From: a virus
IMG/VR virus record: IMGVR_UViG_3300034073_001682
Coordinates: 1 to 31,304 of that record
Length of the DNA stretch: 31,304 nucleotides
Direction: 5' to 3' (one strand)
Part shown: positions 7,509-14,184 of the stretch, one piece after another
Position numbering within the stretch: position 1 is the stretch's first letter
How the letters are laid out: each line of letters starts with the position of its first letter
Translations under genes and position numbers: made by a program
Notes under the pieces: generated by a model
What the model was told of the DNA's origin: nothing
Seen by the model: only the letters and a program-made list of their open reading frames with translations
The model's database searches: none

Positions 7509-7518
7509 CAGGATAACG

Positions 7519-7884
7519 ATGACAAGAGAGATTAAGTTTAGAGCGTGGGATCACATAGACAAAGAAATGGTTTACGAGTCTACGGCAAAATCATTCTTTG
7601 GACACTCAGTATCAAACTACGATATATTGAGGAAGTACGAGGTCGTCATGCAATTCACGGGACTCATTGACAGAAACGGGGTTGACATTTACGAGGGGGA
7701 TTTGGTTCAACACGAGGCATGGGATTATCCTTTCGAAGTTATTTTCAATCAAGAAAAAGCGCGTTTTTCATGCAAAATGAAGACAGGATTGACGCAACAC
7801 ATAGACAATAAACAGCTAACCGTAGTTGGCAATATTTACGAAGGTACAACCGCCACACCAACGGGCGAAGACGTTGGGGAATAG
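7519..7884 (+). CDS. YopX family protein
   Basis: 121 residues with the recognisable YopX fold pattern: MTREIKFRAWDHIDKEMVY at the start, then VVMQFTGLIDRNGVDIYEGD and LVQHEAWDYPFEVIFNQEKARF. These are hallmark blocks of the family (first known from a Bacillus phage). YopX proteins are common small cytoplasmic phage proteins of unknown biochemical function, sometimes near replication genes. The start follows the second copy of the repeated intergenic motif. Length is close to the family norm. The family call is firm; the role is not known. Confidence 0.85.
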   Translation: MTREIKFRAWDHIDKEMVYESTAKSFFGHSVSNYDILRKYEVVMQFTGLIDRNGVDIYEGDLVQHEAWDYPFEVIFNQEKARFSCKMKTGLTQHIDNKQLTVVGNIYEGTTATPTGEDVGE

Positions 7885-7892
7885 ATTGAAGT

Positions 7893-8657
7893 ATGAACAC
7901 AAACATTGATAAAAGGATTTTGAGCGTTTTTATTCCATGCACAGAGCAGGAATCAACCGAAGTTTATAAACTTCTTGAACAAGCGGGTTTATCTTGCAGT
8001 AACCATAAGGTAGACAAGCATTGGGAATCTGATTGCGATGGAGTTGAAACGTATTACGACGGGGACTTTCAATCTTATTTTAAATCAAAATCAGAGTACC
8101 CTGAACTAACCATTAAAGAACTTCGCGAAATCGTAAACAAAACACGATTTGAGATGAACACAAAACACACACCTGAGCCGTGGAGAGTAGGTAAGCTTAC
8201 GGTAATAGCTGATACAAATCAAGGCTTAAGTATTAATGGCTCTTACTGCAAGCAAGCATTAAATTACTACGGAGGCTATCTTATAGCTGAGTCAATAACA
8301 GAAAATAACGCCTCCCGCATAGTCGCTTGCGTTAACGCCTGCGCTGGCATGGACGACCCCGCTAAGGAGATCTCCACCCTCCGCGCTCGCATAGCCGAGT
8401 TGGAGCAGCCTAAACCCACCGAACCCGAACCCACGACCGAACCCACGACCATACTCGGATGGCTTGAACGGTTGCCCGACGGGTATCGGGAGAGGGCGAT
8501 TAGGCAGTGTGACAAGCCTAATGAGCCGTGTAACTCCATTTTAAATGCGGTTTATGGATTTGCGTTTTGGAACGACACAAACGAGGACGATTCTTTTTGG
8601 AATGAAGTCACAAACCACTACGACCTCGGCACACCCCTCCCACCGCTACCGATATGA
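7893..8657 (+). CDS. Fusion protein: paralogue domain plus a phage NACA-type domain
   Basis: 254 residues. Residues 1-87 resemble the small domain of the genes at 171 and 839 (RILSVFIPCTEQESTEVYKLLEQAG, then an ELTIKELREIVNK helix). From Met88 (ATG 8154) a second module starts: MNTKHTPEPWRVGKL and later SRIVACVNACAGMDDPAKEI with a short coiled stretch. This is a very common phage module whose role is unknown. A Thr/Pro/Glu repeat linker (about 170-185) leads to a C-terminal part rich in Trp and Asn. The start codon at 8154 could also be used alone. The stop overlaps the next start as ATGA. Confidence 0.75.
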   Translation: MNTNIDKRILSVFIPCTEQESTEVYKLLEQAGLSCSNHKVDKHWESDCDGVETYYDGDFQSYFKSKSEYPELTIKELREIVNKTRFEMNTKHTPEPWRVGKLTVIADTNQGLSINGSYCKQALNYYGGYLIAESITENNASRIVACVNACAGMDDPAKEISTLRARIAELEQPKPTEPEPTTEPTTILGWLERLPDGYRERAIRQCDKPNEPCNSILNAVYGFAFWNDTNEDDSFWNEVTNHYDLGTPLPPLPI

Positions 8658-8878
8658 CCCGCGAAGGTAACATTGAACTGGAAGCAATCGACACCAACTG
8701 CAACGCGTGTAAGCACTTTGCCCGTGACGTTGAATGGGCTAAGGCTTACCGCGAGAAGTACAAGGTGAACAAGTTGCCCAAGTCAAAGGGCTACTGTAAT
8801 AAAAAGGGAAAGGACGTTTACCCCAACAACGGACTATGCACCCCTGAGAATAACCAATGTTGGGAATCGAGAAGATGA
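8654..8878 (+). CDS. Small Cys-rich, probably zinc-binding protein
   Basis: 74 residues. Five cysteines and a histidine are spaced as C16-x2-C19-H21, C48, C62 and C69. A GYCNKKGKDV segment and the CTPENNQCWESRR end resemble a widespread phage Cys-rich module that is likely to bind one zinc ion. It is probably a small structural or protein-binding element; no catalytic site is visible. It is coupled by ATGA overlaps to both neighbours, which strongly supports start and stop. Confidence 0.7.
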   Translation: MTREGNIELEAIDTNCNACKHFARDVEWAKAYREKYKVNKLPKSKGYCNKKGKDVYPNNGLCTPENNQCWESRR

Positions 8879-9054
8879 GAACAACCCACCCACCGCTACG
8901 ATCACAGTCGTGGTCGATATGGCAGCAGACCATCCAAGATGAACTCGCCGCCACTCGCGAGCATATCGCAGCACTCGAAGTGACCACCGCCCTTTGGCGT
9001 AATGACAACCCCCGACCTGAGCGATGTTATCGGAGTTGGGCTACATCATCATAA
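8875..9054 (+). CDS. 59-residue hypothetical protein
   Basis: 59 residues starting at ATG 8875, which overlaps the TGA of the Cys-rich gene; an ATG at 8857 in the same frame is less likely. The middle (WQQTIQDELAATREHIAALE) is a short amphipathic, probably coiled helix. The end is basic with Arg, Trp and Ser. No family is recognised. The last 53 bases overlap a possible early start (ATG 9002) of the next gene. Supported by spacing and coupling rather than by homology. Confidence 0.5.
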   Translation: MRTTHPPLRSQSWSIWQQTIQDELAATREHIAALEVTTALWRNDNPRPERCYRSWATSS

Positions 9055-9070
9055 CCAACCAAGCAACCCA

Positions 9071-9358
9071 ATGATAAAATCACTACTTCGCGCTGGCACG
9101 CCGTTCGCAATAATCGAGTTCTACGTATACAGCAGGGCTGACCGAAGCCAAAGCAGGGCTGCGTGGGAACTCCTCTACATCGGAGGTAACAACCGCGTAA
9201 TCTTCGAGCCGCTGACCAAGGCGCAAATGAAGCAAGCTATCGCGCTGGACACCGTTACCCTCGTCGCGGACCTACCACATGGCAAGGCGTGGGAGTATAA
9301 CGACTTCAAAGCGCACATGAATAAGCGCGGGGCTATTTATCAACGATCACGTAATTAA
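9071..9358 (+). CDS. Hypothetical protein
   Basis: 95 residues from ATG 9071, 16 bases after the upstream stop. An in-frame ATG at 9002 would add 23 residues (His/Asn-rich) but overlaps the neighbour by 53 bases. The sequence begins MIKSLLRAGTPFAIIEFYVYS, has a small alpha/beta look (WELLYIGGNNRVIFEPL) and ends basic. It lacks membrane and signal segments. I do not recognise it. It is the last gene before a 49-base spacer with two identical mini-hairpins. Confidence 0.65.
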   Translation: MIKSLLRAGTPFAIIEFYVYSRADRSQSRAAWELLYIGGNNRVIFEPLTKAQMKQAIALDTVTLVADLPHGKAWEYNDFKAHMNKRGAIYQRSRN

Positions 9359-9360
9359 CC

Positions 9361-9395
9361 GCCGCAAGGCACACACTAACCAGCCGCAAGGCACA
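9361..9395 (+). repeat. Duplicated GCCGCAAGGCACA mini-hairpin
   Basis: GCCGCAAGGCACA occurs exactly twice, at 9361-9373 and 9383-9395, filling most of the spacer before the next gene. Each copy can form a GCC/GGC stem closed by a GCAA (GNRA-type) tetraloop. Similar tiny tetraloop stems recur in other intergenic spacers of this window. The role is unknown; an mRNA-processing or stability element is possible. Confidence 0.55.
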
Positions 9396-9407
9396 AAATC
9401 AACCACA

Positions 9408-10238
9408 ATGCAATCAACACAAGATGCAATCAACAACGCGCTAGAGCAGTACAAGCCGCTCGAGGCGCAGGTAGCCTCCGCGCTGCCTAAAGTAGACGAC
9501 TACCCTATCAACGGCGTATGGGATGACAGCGGCTACACCGCCGCGAAAAAGGCACTTAGACAAGCTAAGTCGGTCGCGAATGAGATCGACAAGAAGCGCA
9601 AGGAGCTCAAAGCCGTCGCGCTTGAATATGGTCGCGCCGTCGATGGAGAGGCTAAGCGACTGACTGAATTATGCACCCCAACGATCACCACCCTAGAGCA
9701 ACGCATCGCGGCGGTCGACATGGAGAAGGAGCGGCTGCGCAACGAGAAGCGGCAACGCAGGGCGGCTGAGCTAGTCGATGCGGGCTATGAGTTCAGCGCA
9801 GGTGCCTACCGAGTGGGCAACGAGATTATCCACACGGCAGCCATCGACGACGCTACCGACGGTGATTGGGATGGCATAATTACCCGTGGACGTGCTGAGC
9901 GTGAGAAGGTCGAGGCTGAGAAGCAACGACAGGAGCAGGAGCGTATCGAATTAGAGCGTGAGCGGCAACGCCTTGCCGAGGAGCGTGCCGCAATGGAGCG
10001 CGAGCGGGCTGAGTTAGCCGCCTTGCGTGCTGCCAACGACCTGGCTAAGGCTGAGCCTGCACCTGAGCCAGTAGCCGCGCCTGAGCCTGAGCCAGTACCC
10101 GCGCCCGAACCGACCGCCGCAACGACTGAGCCATACGTCGCTGGCTTCGATGCTTGCCGTAGCCTGTGCATTGAGATCATTAGCCGCGAGAGCAGCCGAG
10201 GCGCAATGATTTCGCTGATTAACCAACTCCAACCCTAA
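9408..10238 (+). CDS. Coiled-coil protein, DUF1351-like
   Basis: 276 residues. The first 120 residues are helical with the pattern of DUF1351-type phage proteins (VDDYPINGVWDDSGYTAAKKAL, then EIDKKRKELKAVALEYG). A long charged coiled coil with EAEKQRQEQERIELERERQR covers about residues 165-210. A Pro/Glu/Ala repeat linker (about 217-240) precedes a short C-terminal helical domain. In other phages DUF1351-like proteins sit next to recombination genes (RecT, nucleases), which fits the annealing candidate two genes downstream. Family assignment is by general pattern only. The opposite strand has long open frames here, but they reflect the skewed composition. Confidence 0.6.
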   Translation: MQSTQDAINNALEQYKPLEAQVASALPKVDDYPINGVWDDSGYTAAKKALRQAKSVANEIDKKRKELKAVALEYGRAVDGEAKRLTELCTPTITTLEQRIAAVDMEKERLRNEKRQRRAAELVDAGYEFSAGAYRVGNEIIHTAAIDDATDGDWDGIITRGRAEREKVEAEKQRQEQERIELERERQRLAEERAAMERERAELAALRAANDLAKAEPAPEPVAAPEPEPVPAPEPTAATTEPYVAGFDACRSLCIEIISRESSRGAMISLINQLQP

Positions 10239-10248
10239 CCGCAAGTCA

Positions 10249-10518
10249 ATGAAAGAGTTCACAACAATACGCGGCACCGTGGTAGTCGCCGCTCATCATG
10301 GCTTTGCCGTCAAGCAAGAGGCAGACCAGCACTACAGTACTGAGCTGTGGTGTGAGTACCGAGGGCGCGTGCCTGAGGTAGGCAGCAGGGTAACTGTGCA
10401 AGCGGTGATGAAGTCGCTACGCTATAAGGATAGGGTTGTTATGTACTTCAAAGCCTACGAGGTCGCGTACATAGGGTCAACGACACCCGACAACCCTACA
10501 GGCATCGTGACAAGGTAG
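10249..10518 (+). CDS. Small beta-rich protein, possible OB fold
   Basis: 89 residues, mostly predicted strands: TTIRGTVVVAAHHGFAVK, WCEYRGRVPEVGSRVTVQA, then LRYKDRVVMYFKAYEVAYIG. The order (strand pair, GSRV turn, long strands) resembles a compact OB-type barrel, which could bind ssDNA or RNA. That is an inference from pattern; no family is recognised. It lies 10 bases after the coiled-coil gene and before a promoter, in the replication/recombination neighbourhood. Confidence 0.65.
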   Translation: MKEFTTIRGTVVVAAHHGFAVKQEADQHYSTELWCEYRGRVPEVGSRVTVQAVMKSLRYKDRVVMYFKAYEVAYIGSTTPDNPTGIVTR

Positions 10519-10550
10519 CCTAGTGCACACCTACGATGGTAATAATTTAC

Positions 10551-10588
10551 GTGCAATGTTGCACACATAAATAATAGTATTAATTTTA
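10551..10588 (+). promoter_or_regulatory. Promoter with palindromic operator over the -33 element
   Basis: GTTG (10558-10561), 19 bases, then TAATTTTA (10581-10588) matches the Bacteroidota promoter form with one mismatch in each box. Only five bases separate the -7 box from ATG 10594, so the transcript would be leaderless or nearly so. The -33 box lies inside a perfect inverted repeat GTGCAATGTTGCAC (10551-10564), a likely repressor or activator site. The preceding 76-base gap has no other feature. Confidence 0.6.
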
Positions 10589-10593
10589 CAAGC

Positions 10594-11439
10594 ATGAGTG
10601 ATAACAATAACCCATTTGCCGTGCAGCGAAGCAAGAACCTTGCTGAGGGCGCAGTAGCAATTGAACAGAGCCGAGCGGTCGCAGAAGCGCAAGGTAAGTT
10701 AGCAATTGCAAAATCATTTCCACGCGACGAGGCGGCGGCCTACGATGCAATCATGGCATCATGTAGCCGTAAATCGTTAGCCGACCAAGCGTTCTATGCT
10801 TACCCGAAGGGAAAGGAAACCGTTACAGGCCTGACAATTCGTATGGCTGAAGAGATGGCGCGGCTATGGGGTAACATCGACTACGGTATTCGCGAACTGT
10901 CTAACAAGGTAGGCGAGAGCGAAATGGAGGCATACTGTTGGGATATGCAGACCAACGTCTACACGTCGCAGAAGTTTACCGTGAAGCACGAGCGACACAC
11001 GAAGTCGGGGAAATACAACCTGACCGACCCGCGCGACATTTACGAGATGACGGCCAACCAAGGGGCGCGACGGTTACGGGCGCGGATATTAGCAGTGTTG
11101 CCTCCCGACCTCATCGACGCGGCAAGCACTCAGTGTCAGCAGACGTTGAAGACAGGTAATAATAAACCCGCAGACATGGTTGCTAAGGCAACTACATGGC
11201 TTGCTACCTACGGTGTGACGCCCGCGATGGTTACAGAGCGATATGGTTGCACTCCTGATAAGATGACTATTGAGAACGCGATTGAACTACGCGCTATTTG
11301 CGCGTCGATCAAAGACAACATTAGTCACGCTTCGCAATGGTTTACAGGTATTAAGCCGCCAGCGAGCACCACGGTTGACGCGCTCAATGAGGGGTTGACC
11401 GACACAGAGCCAGCCTCACCCGACGCAGTAATATTATGA
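10594..11439 (+). CDS. Conserved phage recombination protein, possible RecT-like ssDNA annealing protein
   Basis: 281 residues. The core (about 30-195) belongs to a phage family I recognise by its blocks: FPRDEAAAYDAIMASCSR, then TVTGLTIRMAEEMARLWGN, GIRELSNKVGESEMEAY and NQGARRLRARILAVLPPDLIDAA. Members are often linked to RecT/Red-beta-like annealing roles, but the evidence for that is indirect. The C-terminal third is a helical extension. The gene has its own promoter with an operator-like palindrome and overlaps the start of the endolysin gene by four bases (ATGA). Neighbourhood with SSB, nuclease and DUF1351-like protein supports recombination or replication. Confidence 0.65.
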   Translation: MSDNNNPFAVQRSKNLAEGAVAIEQSRAVAEAQGKLAIAKSFPRDEAAAYDAIMASCSRKSLADQAFYAYPKGKETVTGLTIRMAEEMARLWGNIDYGIRELSNKVGESEMEAYCWDMQTNVYTSQKFTVKHERHTKSGKYNLTDPRDIYEMTANQGARRLRARILAVLPPDLIDAASTQCQQTLKTGNNKPADMVAKATTWLATYGVTPAMVTERYGCTPDKMTIENAIELRAICASIKDNISHASQWFTGIKPPASTTVDALNEGLTDTEPASPDAVIL

Positions 11440-11990
11440 TTATCTACCTCACAGCAGGCCACAACGTGGTCAACGGTCGCGGCACAGGTGCACACGGCCT
11501 ATTCGATGAGGCCGTAGAGGCCGTCAGGTTGCGCGATGCGCTGACAGCACACTTGCGGTTGCATGGCCTCAAAGTGGTCAACGACCGCAACGACACGCCG
11601 CTTCAATCGGTGCTCACATGGCTACGCACGACCGCAGGTGCTAAAGACGTGTGCATCGACATCCACTTCAACGCATCGGCCAACCCCAAGGCATCGGGCT
11701 GCGAGGTCGTTGTCGAGGACAAGCACACCTTATTCGAGGGTGACATGGCGCGCCGCATCTGCCACTACATCAACAAGGTAAGCGGCATTGTAGTGCGTCG
11801 AGGCACGGGCATCATTCTCGAATCGCAGACAGCACGTGGTAAAATTGGTTATCTTCATAGCCCCCGCGTTGCTCACAATATGCTCGTTGAGGTATGCTTC
11901 TGTACTTCACCGACGGATGTCAAGAAGTACCACGACAACTACAGGGCTATCGTTCACGCGATTGCTGAGGCAATTATCATTAGTCTATAA
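11436..11990 (+). CDS. N-acetylmuramoyl-L-alanine amidase (Amidase_3), phage endolysin
   Basis: 184 residues, one catalytic domain only. The zinc ligands and catalytic residues of Amidase_3 are in place: H9 in TAGHN, E25 in LFDEAVEA, H77 in DIHFNA and the general acid/base E152 in MLVEVCF. It cleaves the amide bond between muramic acid and the stem peptide to lyse the host. There is no signal peptide and no cell-wall-binding domain, so a holin or other export route is needed; no recognisable holin or spanin is in the window. It is translated with the upstream recombination gene (ATGA overlap) rather than in a late lysis cassette. Confidence 0.9.
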   Translation: MIIYLTAGHNVVNGRGTGAHGLFDEAVEAVRLRDALTAHLRLHGLKVVNDRNDTPLQSVLTWLRTTAGAKDVCIDIHFNASANPKASGCEVVVEDKHTLFEGDMARRICHYINKVSGIVVRRGTGIILESQTARGKIGYLHSPRVAHNMLVEVCFCTSPTDVKKYHDNYRAIVHAIAEAIIISL

Positions 11991-12004
11991 CCCCCAATAA
12001 TACA

Positions 12005-12877
12005 ATGACAACAACAACTAAGCGCAAGCGCGCACCCAAGGCATCCGCACCCAAGGCACCCGCACCCAAGGCGGCACCCAAGCCAGCCGACACTACACCT
12101 GTACAAGCCACCGTTGCGCTCCCTACGTGGGGCAACGCTGACATCATTTGGTTGCAACTAGAGTCGCTCCTACGGCAAGAGACCACCGCTAAGTGGGAGT
12201 TGATTATCAGCGAGTGCGAGAGTAGCAACCTAGCGTTGAAGGTCATCACCGAATACTCACAGAAGCTACTGAGCAAGGGCGTATCGGTTACCTACCTGCG
12301 CAACGCATCGAGGATGCCGCTACTTGAGAAGTGGGTGCAAATGGCAACCCAAGCCAAGGGCGAGGTGTTCATCATGGTGGCGACTGACTGCTATTCACCC
12401 TCGACATTGGTGCAGAACGCCGTTGACCGCCACGCTGAGGGTTACAACTGGACACAGGATGACCACGGGTTGTTCTTTGACTTCCTAACAGGGCGCAAGG
12501 CGGTCTACCGATCACCTGAGGGTGCAAGCGGGTTGAACTTTTCCGCGCGCACAGCATCAATCGCGTCGCTGCCTATCGTGCCACTAGACCGTGGCATCGA
12601 CGGCTATATGATGCGCACTATTCGACCCTCGAAGGTGTACCGCAACACCGACTTAACGATGGGTGTTCACACCGACGGTTACAATACGATCAGCAAGAAG
12701 CGGATGATGAAGTACGCGGGGCAGATGTTAAAGCCGTTCTATCGCACGTCGGTTGAACTTGCCGACGTAGTACCCTCTGACGTAGCCGAGCGCATCACCG
12801 AGCAGTCAAGCGGGTTGCTTAGCACCGTCGCTGAAAAGCATGGCTTAACCCCTGAGCAATACTTGGAGCGGTTATGA
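12005..12877 (+). CDS. GT-A-like glycosyltransferase with Lys/Ala/Pro repeat N-terminus
   Basis: 290 residues. Residues 1-33 are a basic repeat (KRAPKASAPKAPAPKAAPK). From about residue 37 the sequence follows family 2 GT-A enzymes: TVALPTWGNADIIWLQLESLLRQ, then WELIISECES and RMPLLEKWVQMATQAKGEVF followed by IMVATDCYSP in the position of the metal-binding motif. The usual DxD is reduced to TDC, so the metal site may be altered. No membrane segment is visible. Acceptor and sugar are unknown; DNA-base, capsid or host-glycan modification are all possible. The stop overlaps a 20-codon ORF. Preceded by CTATAACCCCCAA (11985-11997), a motif repeated at 13968-13980. Confidence 0.65.
   Translation: MTTTTKRKRAPKASAPKAPAPKAAPKPADTTPVQATVALPTWGNADIIWLQLESLLRQETTAKWELIISECESSNLALKVITEYSQKLLSKGVSVTYLRNASRMPLLEKWVQMATQAKGEVFIMVATDCYSPSTLVQNAVDRHAEGYNWTQDDHGLFFDFLTGRKAVYRSPEGASGLNFSARTASIASLPIVPLDRGIDGYMMRTIRPSKVYRNTDLTMGVHTDGYNTISKKRMMKYAGQMLKPFYRTSVELADVVPSDVAERITEQSSGLLSTVAEKHGLTPEQYLERL
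12032..12082 (+). repeat. 15-base tandem repeat coding for Ala-Pro-Lys units
   Basis: GCACCCAAGGC is repeated four times with spacers CTCC-like or shorter, encoding the APKA pattern at the N-terminus of the glycosyltransferase-like protein. The composition is like that of basic histone-like tails, suggesting a flexible, possibly nucleic-acid-contacting tail. Copy number is likely to vary between relatives. Confidence 0.6.
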
Positions 12878-12936
12878 CCTGCGAGGATTGGATTTTAATC
12901 ACCCTCATCCTCTGCCTTGCGTGGGGGATGAGGTAA
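12874..12936 (+). CDS. 20-residue possible membrane micropeptide
   Basis: ATG 12874 overlaps the TGA of the glycosyltransferase-like gene as ATGA and opens a 20-codon frame. The peptide has a short polar start (MTCEDW) followed by a hydrophobic run (ILITLILCLAWGM) and a final Arg, long enough to dip into or barely cross a membrane. The coupling favours translation. It lies two genes after the endolysin, so a lysis-related or membrane-signalling role is conceivable, but a chance ORF cannot be excluded. Confidence 0.4.
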   Translation: MTCEDWILITLILCLAWGMR

Positions 12937-13102
12937 TACCCCCTAGAGCTAAACACGGGCGTGGGCGTGTATATAAATGGAGCTAGCAGCTAAACTAGGG
13001 GGACAGTTAGTGTTTCACGCATTAGTCTGGCGGCTCGGAAAGACCAGCATTTTTTACCGCTACCCTACTGGGCGGATTTTCGGTAGGTTGAATTTAAAGG
13101 TT

Positions 13103-13639
13103 ATGAAAGAGTATAAAGAAATTGAACTCACCACTGCAATTAGCATCGATTCTGCGATCAAAGAGTTAAAAAGCTACGATGAGCCAGTTTGCGGGTTGTT
13201 TAATGGTCAAATGTTGTATTCTGATGTTGATGATTTAGATTCCGCGTATGTAAAGATTACGGGTAAAACAAAGTCCGAATTTGACGAACTTCAAAGAATT
13301 AAACATGAAGAGTACAAGGAAAAAGAAAGGAAGCACAAAGAATCGATTCCTGAACTTTCAAAAGAATGGATTGAAAAGGGCAACGCAATTTTAAGTGAAG
13401 AGTATCGCGAATTGTGGGCTAAGTGTGTCCCGATTAGGCTTGATGATTTATATCAAGGAATGGAATTAGGAATGTGCCTTGAAATCGTTGAACAGTTAAA
13501 CAACGGAAAGCCGTTGCAAGAGGTAAAGGCTATCATTGAAAATCAGGGTCATTCAGGAATGTCTTTTGGATTGTTATGCTCAATGATACGGTCATTTTGC
13601 GATAGGGGTGGTGAATTTGTAGATTATGTTAAATTGTAG
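13103..13639 (+). CDS. Conserved hypothetical protein
   Basis: 178 residues from ATG 13103; an in-frame ATG at 12977 would add 42 residues that look unlike the rest, so the shorter start is preferred. The protein is charged and helical in the middle (EFDELQRIKHEEYKEKERK), with a well-conserved-looking C-terminal half: WAKCVPIRLDDLYQGMELG, then HSGMSFGLLCSMIRSF and DRGGEFVDYVKL. I associate this pattern with a family of unknown function in prophages of Bacteroidota and Firmicutes. It is distinctly more AT-rich than the glycosyltransferase gene upstream, marking the start of an AT-rich block. The 166-base leader contains ACACG/CGTGT (12954-12971) and nothing else I can name. Confidence 0.7.
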   Translation: MKEYKEIELTTAISIDSAIKELKSYDEPVCGLFNGQMLYSDVDDLDSAYVKITGKTKSEFDELQRIKHEEYKEKERKHKESIPELSKEWIEKGNAILSEEYRELWAKCVPIRLDDLYQGMELGMCLEIVEQLNNGKPLQEVKAIIENQGHSGMSFGLLCSMIRSFCDRGGEFVDYVKL

Positions 13640-13660
13640 TTAAATGGTTTTACCCCCACA

Positions 13661-13680
13661 CCGCGAGGGGAAGATCGCGG
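13661..13680 (+). promoter_or_regulatory. Hairpin in the leader of the DUF3850-like gene
   Basis: CCGCG (13661-13665) pairs with CGCGG (13676-13680) around a 10-base loop, with an alternative CCCC/GGGG pairing using 13653-13656 and the loop Gs. The GC-rich element stands out in AT-rich surroundings. It ends 15 bases before ATG 13696 and could affect translation of a gene whose product may itself bind RNA. Role inferred only. Confidence 0.35.
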
Positions 13681-13695
13681 GGATAAAGGATAATA

Positions 13696-13962
13696 ATGGT
13701 ACACGAATTAAAAGCATGGCCTATGTATTTCAGGGAAGTGAAATCGGGCGCAAAACCTTTTGAGGTTAGAAAAAACGACAGAAACTTTCAGATAGGCGAC
13801 GAGGTGTTGCTTCGAGAGTATTGCCCTGAAAATTATTATGAAAATGGAGACAAGGCTGATTATACAGGTGAAGTCTGCCATAGGAAAATTAGCTATATCT
13901 TAAATGGCGGTCAGTTTGGTATCGATGCCGATACGGTAGTTCTTGGACTGCAAGTTATTTAG
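13696..13962 (+). CDS. DUF3850 / ASCH-like protein
   Basis: 88 residues with the typical DUF3850 layout: VHELKAWPMYFREVKSGAKP, FEVRKNDRNFQIGDEVLLREY, a YTGEVCHRKISYIL strand and the VVLGLQVI end. The fold is PUA/ASCH-like and is thought to bind RNA or modified nucleic acid. It is often found as a lone small gene in phages. The stop codon is followed at once by GCCTATAAC (13966-13974), the same arm that closes the cassette-like genes downstream, but no matching arm occurs at its own 5' end. Confidence 0.8.
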   Translation: MVHELKAWPMYFREVKSGAKPFEVRKNDRNFQIGDEVLLREYCPENYYENGDKADYTGEVCHRKISYILNGGQFGIDADTVVLGLQVI

Positions 13963-13983
13963 ATTGCCTATAACCCCCAACCC

Positions 13984-14184
13984 ATGAAACAACCACAGAC
14001 TCCCGCATTACGCAAGACTGCTGTTATAGGTAGTGGCTTTTCTATTTGGGAAGCTATGACCGAACAACAGCTAATTGATAGGCTTGAAGAGATGAAGGGT
14101 GAACACGCTTACTTACAAGATGCAATAGGTAGGGCAGAAACGGAATTGTTTTATAGAAGAAATCCTGATTTGAAACGTCCATAG
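13984..14184 (+). CDS. Cassette-like gene 1: hypothetical protein
   Basis: 66 residues. The N-terminal 13 residues (MKQPQTPALRKTA) are encoded upstream of a repeat arm and resemble the starts of the next two genes; the gene-specific part begins at VIGSGFSIWEAM. The body is a short charged helix (EQQLIDRLEEMKGEHAYLQD). No family is recognised. GTTATAGGTAGTGGC at 14023-14037, in frame after codon 13, is complementary to GCCATTACCTATAAC at 14184-14198, which overlaps the stop codon (14 of 15 Watson-Crick, one G-T). This is the layout of an integron cassette core and inverse core. AT-rich. Confidence 0.65.
   Translation: MKQPQTPALRKTAVIGSGFSIWEAMTEQQLIDRLEEMKGEHAYLQDAIGRAETELFYRRNPDLKRP

Noticed and set aside
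9533-10277. Long antisense frames opposite the coiled-coil gene
   Set aside because: They are Arg/Ser/Ala-rich, have no plausible start context and reflect the codon bias of the real gene on the + strand.
13696-13974. DUF3850-like gene as a fourth cassette
   Set aside because: It ends with the arm GCCTATAAC at its stop, but no complementary GTTATAGGC is near its start, and no inner arms were found between it and gene 1. It may be the anchor of the array, but the evidence for a cassette is one-sided.
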